64,000 bases of DNA from Pseudomonas sp. RIT-562 (GTDB lineage: Bacteria > Pseudomonadota > Gammaproteobacteria > Pseudomonadales > Pseudomonadaceae), in contig NZ_JAPJIV010000006.1 in NCBI RefSeq assembly GCF_026241895.1, positions 1-64,000 of the forward strand, given 5' to 3'. Below, one piece after another: positions 55,610-64,000 of this stretch. Both the position numbers and the translations under genes were made by a program. Below the pieces are notes generated by a model. That model saw only the letters and a list, made by a program, of their open reading frames with translations, had not been told where the DNA came from and did no database searches. The first letter of the stretch is position 1. Each line of letters opens with the position of its first letter.

Positions 55610-57148
55610 TTAGCTGATGGCCTTCAAGGCCTGTTCCTGAAATTGAGCCAGCAGCACGCGCCGCAGCACCTTGCCCACTGGAGATTTGGGAATCTGATCG
55701 ATGAACTGGTACCGCCGTGGCCGCTTGAACTTGGCCAGGCCCGAAGCGATGCAATGGGCATCGAGGTCGCCTTCCGAGACCTCGGCGCGCAGCTTGATAA
55801 ACGCAGCAATGATCTTGCCCCACTGCTCGTCGGGCAGACCGACCACCACCACTTCTTCCACGGCCGGGTGCAGGGAAAGCATGTTTTCGATTTCTGCCGG
55901 GCTGACGTTTTCGCCGCCGGTGATGATCAAGTCATCGACACGGCCCGTGACGAACAGATCGCCCTCCAGGTCGAAGTAGCCGATGTCACCGGTGAAATAC
56001 CATCCGTCACGCAACGCCTTGGCGGTCGCTTCGGGGCGGTTCAGATAGCCTTCGAACGCCTCGTCACTCGCCAGGTCGGCGATGATCTGGCCCTCCTCCA
56101 ACGGGTTGACCTGCACGTCCGCCGTTTCAGCATCGAGCGGTACCACGCGCACGCGCTGGTTCATTGCACTGCGCCCTGACGAACCGGGTTTGCGGCTGGC
56201 TTGCTGGTCGATGGTGAAGGTGTAGATCTCCGAGCTGCCGTAATGATTGACAAACAATTGCGGCTGGAATGCCTGCTCGACTCGACGCATCAAACCGTCG
56301 CTCATCGGCGCACCGGCAAAGCCGATTTTTTCCACACTGGCGACTCGCTCCCGGGCAAAGCCCAGGTGTTCGATGAGCATGTGGTAGAGCGTCGGCACCA
56401 GGTACAGGTTGCTGACCTTTTCCCGCTCGATGGCCTGCAGCGTGGCTTCCACGTCGAACTTCGGTACACAGACGAAATGCCCGTCGATCAGCGCCATGGA
56501 CAGCAACGAACGCACGCCCATGGTGTGGTAGAGCGGCATGACACCCAGCGTGCACTCGCTCTGGCGGTAAAGGTTTTGCGCGACGTGGGCAACCGCCGCG
56601 GCGCGTTCGGTACGGTGCCGACGGGGCACGCCCTTGGGCTTGCTGGTGGTTCCTGAGGTGTACAGCAGCAGTGAAAAGTCTTCGGCGTCGGCCTCCAGAA
56701 TGATGCCGGAGGGGGTCTGCGAACACAGTTCCTCGAAACTCAGGTCGGTGTTGGCGGCACAGAGTCCGGTGGCGATCCGTGGCAGCCTCGTGGCGGCGCT
56801 GCAACCCGCCACGGCGGTCACGGTAGCGTCGTCGTAAGCCACTGCACGGATTTGCGCATCTTCGATGCAGTAGCCCAGTTCATCGGCAGTCGAACGCCAG
56901 TTCAACGGGGTCATGACGATGCCCGCAAACTGACAGGCCCAATGCAGGGTTGCCATCTGCCAACGGTTTTGCATCGCTACCAGCAGTCGATCACCGCGTT
57001 GCAGCCCAAGGCATTGCAAGCCCCAGGCGGCGCTCTGGATATCGACGAACCATTCTTCATAGGTTTTCTTCAACGCACCGTCACTGACCGCCACGGCATG
57101 CGGTCGGCGTTCAACGGCAGCGAGGAAACTGCGTCCGAGATCGAACAT
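55610..57148 (-). CDS. AMP-forming acyl-CoA ligase of a molybdenum-hydroxylase operon
   Basis: This 512-aa class I adenylate-forming enzyme has the P-loop TSGTTSKPKG at 164-173, YGSSEIYTF (A5), TGDIGYFDLEGDLFVTGR and DDLIITGGENVSP, and the terminal catalytic Lys in KSPVGKVLRR. It activates a carboxylic acid to CoA. Being last in an operon with a three-subunit hydroxylase, its substrate is probably the acid made or used by that enzyme; aromatic or heterocyclic acids are possible. ATG 57148 follows the Fe-S gene by 5 bases; a longer frame is a shadow of that gene. Confidence 0.88.
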   Translation of the reverse strand: MFDLGRSFLAAVERRPHAVAVSDGALKKTYEEWFVDIQSAAWGLQCLGLQRGDRLLVAMQNRWQMATLHWACQFAGIVMTPLNWRSTADELGYCIEDAQIRAVAYDDATVTAVAGCSAATRLPRIATGLCAANTDLSFEELCSQTPSGIILEADAEDFSLLLYTSGTTSKPKGVPRRHRTERAAAVAHVAQNLYRQSECTLGVMPLYHTMGVRSLLSMALIDGHFVCVPKFDVEATLQAIEREKVSNLYLVPTLYHMLIEHLGFARERVASVEKIGFAGAPMSDGLMRRVEQAFQPQLFVNHYGSSEIYTFTIDQQASRKPGSSGRSAMNQRVRVVPLDAETADVQVNPLEEGQIIADLASDEAFEGYLNRPEATAKALRDGWYFTGDIGYFDLEGDLFVTGRVDDLIITGGENVSPAEIENMLSLHPAVEEVVVVGLPDEQWGKIIAAFIKLRAEVSEGDLDAHCIASGLAKFKRPRRYQFIDQIPKSPVGKVLRRVLLAQFQEQALKAIS

Positions 57149-57153
57149 TTTTG

Positions 57154-57654
57154 TTATACCCCTTTGTTCGTTTGGCGCTGGGCAGCGACTTCGAGCACGG
57201 CCTGAACGATGCCGGTGTAACCCGTGCAGCGACATAGGTGCCCCGAAAGCATGTCGCGTACCTGGGTCTCGTCCGGGTTGGGTACCCGCTCGAGAAAATC
57301 CACGCAGGACATGAGAATGCCCGCAGTGCAAAAGCCACACTGCAAGGCGTGATGACGGCGAAAGGCTTGTTGCAGGTCGCTCAGAGTGTCGTCGTCAGCC
57401 AGGGACTCGACGGTCTCGATACGCCGCTCGTGCCCCTGTACTGCGAGCATCAGGCAGGAACGCATCGCGACTCCGTCCACCAGCACCGTGCAGGCACCGC
57501 AGACACCGTGTTCGCATCCGACATGGACACCGGTGGCGCCGAGGTCGTGGCGCAGGAAGTCGCAGAGTTGGGTCCGCGGTTCAGCCAGGGCTTCGCGGGA
57601 GCGGCCGTTGAGTTCCAGGCGAATCGGAAAGGTTTGGTCGGCAGTTACACGCAT
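57154..57654 (-). CDS. (2Fe-2S)-binding subunit of a xanthine dehydrogenase-family enzyme
   Basis: This 166-aa small subunit has the plant-type 2Fe-2S cluster ligands in GCEHGVCGACTVLVDG and C-terminal-domain ligands in CGFCTAGILMS and CRCTGYTGI. It relays electrons from the molybdenum centre to FAD. It lies 2 bases after the FAD subunit gene and 5 before the ligase gene. The length matches CoxS/HcrC-like subunits. Confidence 0.93.
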   Translation of the reverse strand: MRVTADQTFPIRLELNGRSREALAEPRTQLCDFLRHDLGATGVHVGCEHGVCGACTVLVDGVAMRSCLMLAVQGHERRIETVESLADDDTLSDLQQAFRRHHALQCGFCTAGILMSCVDFLERVPNPDETQVRDMLSGHLCRCTGYTGIVQAVLEVAAQRQTNKGV

Positions 57655-57656
57655 GT

Positions 57657-58463
57657 TCAGACTCCTTCGATCAGCTGATGACCCAGCTCGCGAATCAGTT
57701 GGCGGCGATAGGCAGCGCTGGCCTGCACGTCGTCTTGTGCGTCGAGCGACCAGGCGGTTTGATTGAGCGCTTCCGGCAGCCCCGCACCACGAGGCAGACT
57801 GCGACGTTGCGGGCGGTCGGCGACCCCGCCGATGCCGAGTTCGACCTGGTCCGCGCCGATGGCCGCGGCCAGGGAGACAATTGCAAAGTCGCCGTGGCGC
57901 ATGGCGATCTCGCGGAAGCGATAGGTAATGCCTTCGCGCTTGAGCGGAAAACGCACCTCGGCAACCAGTTCATCCGCACGCTTGTCGGTGGTGAGAATGC
58001 CTTGGAAGAAGTCGGCAGCCTTGACGATGCGCTTGCCTTTTTTCGACTCAAGAACGATCTCGCCACCCAGCGTCACCAGGCACAGCGGTAACTCGGCGCT
58101 CGGGTCGGCATGAGCCACCGAGCCGCAGACTGTGCCGCGATTACGCGTCTGGAAGTGACCGATCCAGGGCATCGCCAGTGCCAATAAAGGCACCTCGTCC
58201 ATCAGGGTCGAACGCGCCAGCAACTGCGCCTGCCGTACCCCGGCACCTACCGCCAGACAATCCTTGCGCAGTTCGATATAGGCCAGGTCAGCCACATGAT
58301 TGATATCGATCAGCAACTTGGGTTGAGCCAGGCGCATGTTTAGCACCGCCATCAGCGATTGGCCTCCGGCGATGATGCGAGCTTCCTGGCCATACTCGGC
58401 GAGCAACTCAACGACCTGACGACGGTTTTCAGCCCGAACGTAATCGAAAGCAGCCGGTTTCAT
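57657..58463 (-). CDS. FAD-binding subunit of a xanthine dehydrogenase-family enzyme
   Basis: This 268-aa CoxM-type subunit has the FAD motifs AGGQSLMAVLNMRLAQP (about 32-48) and RNRGTVCGSVAHADPSAELP (about 107-126). It transfers electrons from the Fe-S subunit to an acceptor. ATG 58463 has GGGAGG upstream and overlaps the stop of the large subunit (ATGA); the in-frame upstream start is a shadow. A typical member of three-subunit molybdenum hydroxylases. Confidence 0.92.
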   Translation of the reverse strand: MKPAAFDYVRAENRRQVVELLAEYGQEARIIAGGQSLMAVLNMRLAQPKLLIDINHVADLAYIELRKDCLAVGAGVRQAQLLARSTLMDEVPLLALAMPWIGHFQTRNRGTVCGSVAHADPSAELPLCLVTLGGEIVLESKKGKRIVKAADFFQGILTTDKRADELVAEVRFPLKREGITYRFREIAMRHGDFAIVSLAAAIGADQVELGIGGVADRPQRRSLPRGAGLPEALNQTAWSLDAQDDVQASAAYRRQLIRELGHQLIEGV

Positions 58464-61456
58464 TGCGCACCTCCCTTGCCAAACAGCGCGCCAAGCGAGG
58501 CCCGCAGGCGAGCCCACCAGCCGGTGGAGATGGCTTGGCCGCTGACCCGTTGTGACAGGCGAGTAAATATTTGTCCGATGATCACCTTCGAGGCCCCTTG
58601 CAACATTCGGCCGCCGACCGCGGCGACTTTGCCGCTGACCGCCACCTGGTATTGGTATTCCAGACGTGTGTGGCCATTTTCCAGTTCGACGAAACGAACC
58701 TTGGCCTGGCCTTGAGCAGAGCCCATCGAACTGCTGCCGGAACCGGACAGACGCAATGAATGCGGTGGGTCCAGATCACTCAGGGCAACCTTGGCCTCGA
58801 AGCGCGCGCGGATCATGCCGACGCCGACGGTGACATCTGCGCGGTAGCGGTTTTCGCCTTCAAGCACGAGGTCGTGACAACCGGGAATGATCGCCGCCAG
58901 CGTCTGCGGGTCGAGCAAGGTGTCGAAGACCTGTTGCGGCGAAGCAGGAATCACCACCGAGTCGTTGGCCCGCAGTGCCGGTCCACCGGCAGGTGCGTCC
59001 AGGTTGTCATCGGCCTCCATACCGGCGGGCCGTGGCGGCTCGTCGATGCCGATGAGCGTGCGTACTTTTGATGGCGTCAGTGGCAAACGGATGTCCGAGC
59101 GACCGAGGGCATCGGCCACCGCGTTGGCGATGCACACCGGCGTGCTCATATTGTTGCCCTCGCCTACACCCTTGGCGCCCAGTGGGGTGAATGGCGATGG
59201 CGTTTCCATGTGCAGAATCACCGGTTCGATCACTTCCGGTGCGGTCGGCACCAGATAATCGGCGAAGGTCCCGGAGAGGAAACTACCGTCCTCGCCATAG
59301 GCGAACTCTTCCATCAGCGCCGCGCCGAGGCCTTGGGTGAAGCCGCCACGAATCTGGCCATCGACCAGCGCCGGGTTGAGCAGGCGGCCGGCGTCATGGC
59401 AGGTGACGTAGCGATCGATGTGGATCTCGCCGGTCATGCGGTCGATTTCCAGACCGCAGATGTCGAAGACAAAGCCGTAGCACAGCGAGCTGTTGACCTG
59501 ATCCTGGTCGTCCGGTGCCTCCAATTGCGGCGGGCTCCAGAAGGCGGTTTCACGCAGACCGCCGTTTTCCCCTTCCGGCAGCAGGCCCGGCGACCAGTGG
59601 GTCGCACCGGCAATCCGATGGAATGGCGCCACCGCCCCGCCATTGACCACAAAAATCTTGCCGCCGGCGAAACGGATATCTTCGGGACTGGCCTGTAATT
59701 GCTCGGCGGCAATCGCGGCGAGGCGATCGCGGATCTTCAGCGCGGCCTTGTAGACGGCACCGGCCACGGCGCCGGCGAAGCGGCTGGAATAGTTGCCCGA
59801 GGCAATCGACCAGGCGTCCTTCTGGGTATCGAGCTCGACGTTGACCACGATGGACTCCAGCGCAACCCCAAGCACTTCGGCGACGACCTGAGCGACGGTG
59901 GTTTGATGGCCCTGCCCTTGCGGTGCCGAGGACACGTGCACACTGACGTCACCCAATGGTCCGACGTTGATGGTGGCGGTGGCGACAGCGCCGTTTTTCG
60001 GACCGGCCTTGCGCCGCTCTTCGGGTGTCATCGCGGTGGTGATGTAGCCCATGTTGGAAATCGACGGTTCGATGACCGCGGCATAACCAATGCCATAGAT
60101 CCGGCCTTCGGCACGCGCCTGATCACGACGTTTGAGCAACTCGTCGAGACCGCCATCAGCCGCCGCCAAGGCAATGCCTGCCTGGTAATTGCCGGAATCG
60201 AGCAACGCACCGGCCGCCGCACGATAAGGGAAGGCATCGGCCGGCACCAGGTTGCGGCGGATCACGTCCAACGGATCAAGCTTCAACTGCACGGCGATGT
60301 GTTGCAGCAGCCGTTCAAGGGCGAAATACACCTGCGGGCCACCGAAACCACGGTTCAGGCCGGACGGGGTTTTGTTGGTCAGCACCACCCGGTTGCGCAC
60401 TTGCAAATTGCGGATCGCGTAGGCACCCGTCAGGTTGCCGTGCATGCGGTAGAAAGTCGCCGGTTCCGGCGCTCTCAGGTAGGCACCACAATCGTCGATC
60501 TGGTCATAACGCAACGCGGTGATGCGGCCATCGGCTTCTACCGCCGCTTCAATTTCGGTGACCCGATTGGTCGCCGAAGAAGCCCCCTGAAGATGTTCCA
60601 GACGGTCCTCGACCCACTTCACCGGTGCACCGACCTTGCGTGACGCCAGGCCCATCATCACCACGTAAGGGAAAACCCCTTGCTTGATGCCAAAGCTGCC
60701 GCCGGAATCTTTCGGTGTGCGCAAACGCAGGCGGTTGCCGGGCACATTCAGTGCCCGGGCCATGACCGTGTGCAGCGCATAGGGACCCTGGAAATTGGCC
60801 AGCACGTCATAAATGCCTGTGGCGCGCTCGTACTGAGCCAGCACCACATAGCATTCAATGGGTGTGCAGGAACTGCGCGGAAACTTCACTTTGAGCGAGA
60901 CCTTGTGCGGCGCCTGCTCGAACGCCTGCTCCGGCTCGCCATAACGAAAGTGCCGCTCGTTGACCACGTTGCTGCCGACGGCTTCGTGCAGGATCGGCGC
61001 CTGTTCGGCGGTGGCCAGTTCCGGATCGATGATCGGCGGCAACGGCTCGTATTCAACGCGCACCCCTTCGATCGCGTCCTCGGCCAGATAGCGGCTCTCA
61101 GCGATCACCACGGCCACCGGCTCTCCGACATAACGCACTTTGTCGACGGCGACGCACCAGTGCTCCATCGGCTGACGCACACCCACCGGGAACGGTAGCG
61201 CCCAGCGTTTGACGTCTTCGCCGACCAGCACGCCGTGCACACCTTTCATCAGCAGCGCACGGGAAAAGTCCACCGAGGTAATCCGCGCATGAGCGTGGGG
61301 TGAACGGATAATCGCCGCATGTAGCGTACCCGGAGGAATCGCCGCGTCATCGGCATAGCAGCCGAGGCCACGCAACAATGCGGCGTCCTCGACACGGGTC
61401 TGACGGGCGCCGATATGGCCGGTCTGGCTTTCGGTAGCAGGCTGGAAACTAGTCAT
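58460..61456 (-). CDS. Molybdopterin large subunit fused to a C-terminal CoxG (SRPBCC) domain
   Basis: The protein is 998 aa. Residues 15-805 are a complete large subunit of the xanthine dehydrogenase family: RGFGGPQ at 369-375, the molybdopterin-binding QGQGHQTT near 513-520, and the catalytic Glu766 in AKGVGEG. The AYxCSFR loop of true CO dehydrogenase is absent. A linker (about 806-830) joins a CoxG-like SRPBCC domain (about 831-975, VVIPASPQQVFDTLLDP...PGC). CoxG is normally a separate protein. The substrate is unknown. First gene of the operon. Confidence 0.9.
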   Translation of the reverse strand: MTSFQPATESQTGHIGARQTRVEDAALLRGLGCYADDAAIPPGTLHAAIIRSPHAHARITSVDFSRALLMKGVHGVLVGEDVKRWALPFPVGVRQPMEHWCVAVDKVRYVGEPVAVVIAESRYLAEDAIEGVRVEYEPLPPIIDPELATAEQAPILHEAVGSNVVNERHFRYGEPEQAFEQAPHKVSLKVKFPRSSCTPIECYVVLAQYERATGIYDVLANFQGPYALHTVMARALNVPGNRLRLRTPKDSGGSFGIKQGVFPYVVMMGLASRKVGAPVKWVEDRLEHLQGASSATNRVTEIEAAVEADGRITALRYDQIDDCGAYLRAPEPATFYRMHGNLTGAYAIRNLQVRNRVVLTNKTPSGLNRGFGGPQVYFALERLLQHIAVQLKLDPLDVIRRNLVPADAFPYRAAAGALLDSGNYQAGIALAAADGGLDELLKRRDQARAEGRIYGIGYAAVIEPSISNMGYITTAMTPEERRKAGPKNGAVATATINVGPLGDVSVHVSSAPQGQGHQTTVAQVVAEVLGVALESIVVNVELDTQKDAWSIASGNYSSRFAGAVAGAVYKAALKIRDRLAAIAAEQLQASPEDIRFAGGKIFVVNGGAVAPFHRIAGATHWSPGLLPEGENGGLRETAFWSPPQLEAPDDQDQVNSSLCYGFVFDICGLEIDRMTGEIHIDRYVTCHDAGRLLNPALVDGQIRGGFTQGLGAALMEEFAYGEDGSFLSGTFADYLVPTAPEVIEPVILHMETPSPFTPLGAKGVGEGNNMSTPVCIANAVADALGRSDIRLPLTPSKVRTLIGIDEPPRPAGMEADDNLDAPAGGPALRANDSVVIPASPQQVFDTLLDPQTLAAIIPGCHDLVLEGENRYRADVTVGVGMIRARFEAKVALSDLDPPHSLRLSGSGSSSMGSAQGQAKVRFVELENGHTRLEYQYQVAVSGKVAAVGGRMLQGASKVIIGQIFTRLSQRVSGQAISTGWWARLRASLGALFGKGGAQ

Positions 61457-61619
61457 TTTTTTCGCGGCTCTTGTTGTTGTGCAGCGCGATAGCGTTAGAG
61501 CCGAGTGTGTGAGAAAGGCGCGGGGAGCGCCTTGCCTGAGGAGAGGGAGTTCTGCGCTGGGGTCTGAAAATTTGCCTTAGCGTCTGATTTTCAGGTCTGG
61601 ATCCAGACAGAATTGGCGG

Positions 61620-63830
61620 TCAGGGATGTGAGGCGGGATGGCTCAGGAAAGCTTCGATTTCTGCGCAGGGCATCGGTTTGGCAAAGTAATACCCCTGAAA
61701 AACATCGCAGCGACAGCCCTTCAGGAAATTCACTTGGGAAGCCGTTTCCACGCCTTCGGCGACCACCGTCAGGCTGAGGTGATGGGCCATGGAAATAATG
61801 CCTTGGGTGATCGCTGCATCGTGATGGTCGGTGGCGATATCCTGGATGAACGAGCGGTCAATCTTGATCTTGTCGATGGGCAAGCGCTTGAGGTAACTGA
61901 GGCTGGAAAAACCAGTGCCGAAATCATCGAGCGCAATGCGCACCCCCAATGCCTTGAGCCGGTGCAACGTGTCGATCGCCTGTTCAGCGTTATGCAACAG
62001 AAGTGACTCGGTGATCTCCAGCTCCAACTGCTCACCACACAGACCATGTTTCTCCAGGGTGGCCTGGACACACTGGACGAACTGGCCACGCTGAAAATGC
62101 ATCGGTGAAATATTCACCGCCATTGAGATGCCGGTGATGCCCTGCTCGCCTAGCTCGCGCAGCTGCGCGCAGGCCGTATCGAGGACCCAAAGGCTTAGCG
62201 GGATGATCTGACCACTGTCCTCTGCCACCGGCACAAACACCGCGGGTGAGATAAATCCTTTTTCCGGATGCTCCCAGCGCAGCAACGCTTCGATCCCGAC
62301 CACCCGCCCCGTGCGCGCGTCTAGCTGCGGTTGGTAATGCAGCTGCAACGACTGAGTTTCGATTGCCTTTTGCAGGTCATTGCGCAGGCCCGCATGCTCG
62401 CAAACGCGCTGATTGAGATCGCTGGTGTACCACTGAAAGTTGTTGCGCCCGTGCTGCTTGGCTTTGTACATGGCCATGTCAGCCTGCTGGATCAGTTGCA
62501 TCGGCTGCTCGATGTGCCCATCGCTCAGGGTGATGCCGACACTTGCACTCACGTGCAGGTCAATGCCCTGGATGCAGTAGGGTCTGGAAATGCTGGCCAT
62601 CAATCGCTCGGCTACTGGAACAACGTCCTCATCATGAAGCAGGTCTGGTAGCAGAACGATAAATTCATCACCACCCATGCGCACGATGGTATCCCCCGGA
62701 CGAACCTGCTGGGTCATACGCTGCGCCACCTCGATCAGCACCTGATCACCGAAGTAGTGCCCGATCGAATCGTTGATGGACTTAAATCCATCCAGATCAA
62801 TGCACATCACCGCCAGACGACGCTTACGCCGACGACTGATGTGACAATCCAGAACAAGCCGGTCTTCAAGCGAAACACGGTTAAGCAAACCGGTCAGCCG
62901 ATCATGGCTGGCATTGAAGCTCAATTGGCGCTCGAAATGCTTCTGCTCGCTGATGTCCCGGGCAATGCCAAATACCCCGACGATTTCTCCGTTGACCATG
63001 ATCGGCAGGTTAGAGATGTCCATGGTCAACAGTTTTTCACTCTCGTCGCGAACCCGCGCCTCGAAGCGCTGAGGCACTCCGGCGCGGGCTGCGGAAAAAT
63101 GCTGACTGACCCGTTGCAGGTCTTCTTCGAGCACCAGATGGGAAAAGTGATGACCAATGAAATTGGTTGCAGTGTGCGGTTTCAGCTTCAGGCCTGCTGG
63201 ATTCACACTCTGGATGTTGCCGGCCAGATCGAGGGCGAACACCGGATTGGGGTTGTAGGTGAACAATGACCGAAAACGTTGTTCGCTTGCCTCCAGTCGT
63301 TGGCCGTCACGCTCATGGCGGATCGCAATGACGGCCAGTTGGGCGGCAAAGGCCAGTCGTTGAATCTGCGCCTCGTCCGGCGCGTGGGCCCGGTTCTGGT
63401 ACAGGGCAAATGTACCCAACACGCTTCCTTGATGGGAGAGCAAAGGCACCGACCAGCAGGAACGCAGGTTATGCCCCAGCGCCAGGCCGCGAAAACGCTC
63501 CCAGTTTGGATCTCGGGCGATGTCTTCGGTGACCACAAGCTCGCGCCGGAACGCTGCGGTGCCGCAGGTTCCTTCGTGTGGACCAATGGCCATTCCATGA
63601 ATCGCGTCACTGTATTCGACCGGCAGGCTAGGCGCCGCGCCGCTCAGCAAGTGCTTGCCCTCGGCATCAGTGAGCAGGATAGAGCAGAAGGTTTCGGGGG
63701 CCTGATCGTCAAGCATCTGGCAGATGGCGCAGAGTATGTCGCCCAGGTGATGATCGGTCGCGATCATGCCGAGAATGTCACGTTGCGACTCGGGGAAGGT
63801 CTTGCTGTGAAAGCTTGGACGAGTATTCAT
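61620..63830 (-). CDS. GAF-PAS-GGDEF-EAL c-di-GMP signalling protein
   Basis: This 736-aa soluble protein has GAF (about 20-175), PAS (about 183-300), GGDEF (about 310-465) and EAL (about 485-730) domains. The cyclase signature GGDEF (386-390) and the inhibitory I-site RPGD (377-380) are intact. The phosphodiesterase motifs IEALLRW (513-519), ITES, DDFGTG (635-640) and KIDRS (656-660) are intact too, so both activities are possible. GAF and PAS should sense small ligands or redox. ATG 63830 has AGGAACC upstream. The 170 bases to the window end hold its promoter region only. Confidence 0.93.
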   Translation of the reverse strand: MNTRPSFHSKTFPESQRDILGMIATDHHLGDILCAICQMLDDQAPETFCSILLTDAEGKHLLSGAAPSLPVEYSDAIHGMAIGPHEGTCGTAAFRRELVVTEDIARDPNWERFRGLALGHNLRSCWSVPLLSHQGSVLGTFALYQNRAHAPDEAQIQRLAFAAQLAVIAIRHERDGQRLEASEQRFRSLFTYNPNPVFALDLAGNIQSVNPAGLKLKPHTATNFIGHHFSHLVLEEDLQRVSQHFSAARAGVPQRFEARVRDESEKLLTMDISNLPIMVNGEIVGVFGIARDISEQKHFERQLSFNASHDRLTGLLNRVSLEDRLVLDCHISRRRKRRLAVMCIDLDGFKSINDSIGHYFGDQVLIEVAQRMTQQVRPGDTIVRMGGDEFIVLLPDLLHDEDVVPVAERLMASISRPYCIQGIDLHVSASVGITLSDGHIEQPMQLIQQADMAMYKAKQHGRNNFQWYTSDLNQRVCEHAGLRNDLQKAIETQSLQLHYQPQLDARTGRVVGIEALLRWEHPEKGFISPAVFVPVAEDSGQIIPLSLWVLDTACAQLRELGEQGITGISMAVNISPMHFQRGQFVQCVQATLEKHGLCGEQLELEITESLLLHNAEQAIDTLHRLKALGVRIALDDFGTGFSSLSYLKRLPIDKIKIDRSFIQDIATDHHDAAITQGIISMAHHLSLTVVAEGVETASQVNFLKGCRCDVFQGYYFAKPMPCAEIEAFLSHPASHP

Positions 63831-64000
63831 GGTGGTTCCTGAAGACTCTCGAGGTCGTCCGGTCTTCAGAGAGCCTGAATAGTAAGCGGCCGATCACTGT
63901 CCACTAGTGCGTCGGACGCGCACTCTATAGAGCGCCAGCTAACTAATAAAAGGCTCAGATCCAACATAAAAAACAGTATCAGATTGCCGCCGCTTGGCTG

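Overview
This window reads as chromosomal DNA of a fluorescent Pseudomonas, most like the P. fluorescens/P. koreensis group. It is G+C rich, and genes are packed on both strands. The gaps hold many copies of two repetitive palindrome families typical of these genomes: REP-type GTAGGAGC...GCTCGCGA elements and GTAGCAGCTG..GAAG.CTGCGTT elements. The gene set is also typical: efe iron uptake, split pqiA, pssA, agmatine/polyamine catabolism, and branched-chain acyl-CoA genes.

Layout. 0-7.4 kb: an unknown small protein, a DUF903 lipoprotein, a translationally overlapping FAN1-type nuclease and Fe-S nuclease-helicase pair, a hybrid histidine kinase and a small membrane protein. 7.5-14.2 kb: a stress-flavoured set (hemerythrin, Zn-alcohol dehydrogenase, cation/proton antiporter, Yip1 membrane protein, general-stress SDR) followed by pssA. 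14.2-14.6 kb: an octamer satellite running through the pssA stop codon, then a 109-bp tandem REP duplication. 14.6-18.9 kb: efeU-efeO-efeB-efeM on the minus strand, with a good Fur box upstream. 19-28.4 kb: an AraC regulator and a plus-strand isoleucine/short branched acyl-CoA set (ligase, SDR, thiolase, acyl-CoA dehydrogenase, enoyl-CoA hydratase), convergent with a minus-strand valine-type pair. 28.5-31 kb: HPP protein, a four-copy tandem palindrome array and a lone intact tyrosine recombinase. 31-34.5 kb: pqiA(1)-pqiA(2)-pqiB-pqiC. 34.7-47.5 kb: a polyamine supercluster (two orphan substrate-binding proteins, gamma-glutamylpolyamine synthetase and oxidase, agmatine deiminase and N-carbamoylputrescine amidase, AraC and LysR regulators). 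It is interrupted by an MscK-type channel, an LprI-MliC protein and an outer-membrane-protein pseudogene. 47.5-52 kb: lipid A/LPS modification (eptA, PAP2, orphan OmpR-type regulator, divergent Ais-like phosphatase) with a ColR-box-like site.

At 52,625-52,652 there is a near-perfect dif site (24/28 to the E. coli dif). All KOPS-like octamers that I found by eye (nine to the left, one to the right) point towards it, so the window appears to span the replication terminus. Next to dif, 52-55.5 kb is a lower-G+C accessory patch: a ParS/MbcA-like protein, an unknown protein, an XRE regulator with a palindromic operator, and an AP2-like protein.

55.6-63.8 kb is entirely minus strand. It holds a molybdenum hydroxylase operon whose large subunit is fused to a CoxG domain, ending in an acyl-CoA ligase, and then a GAF-PAS-GGDEF-EAL protein. 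No rRNA, tRNA, insertion sequence or CRISPR array was recognised.
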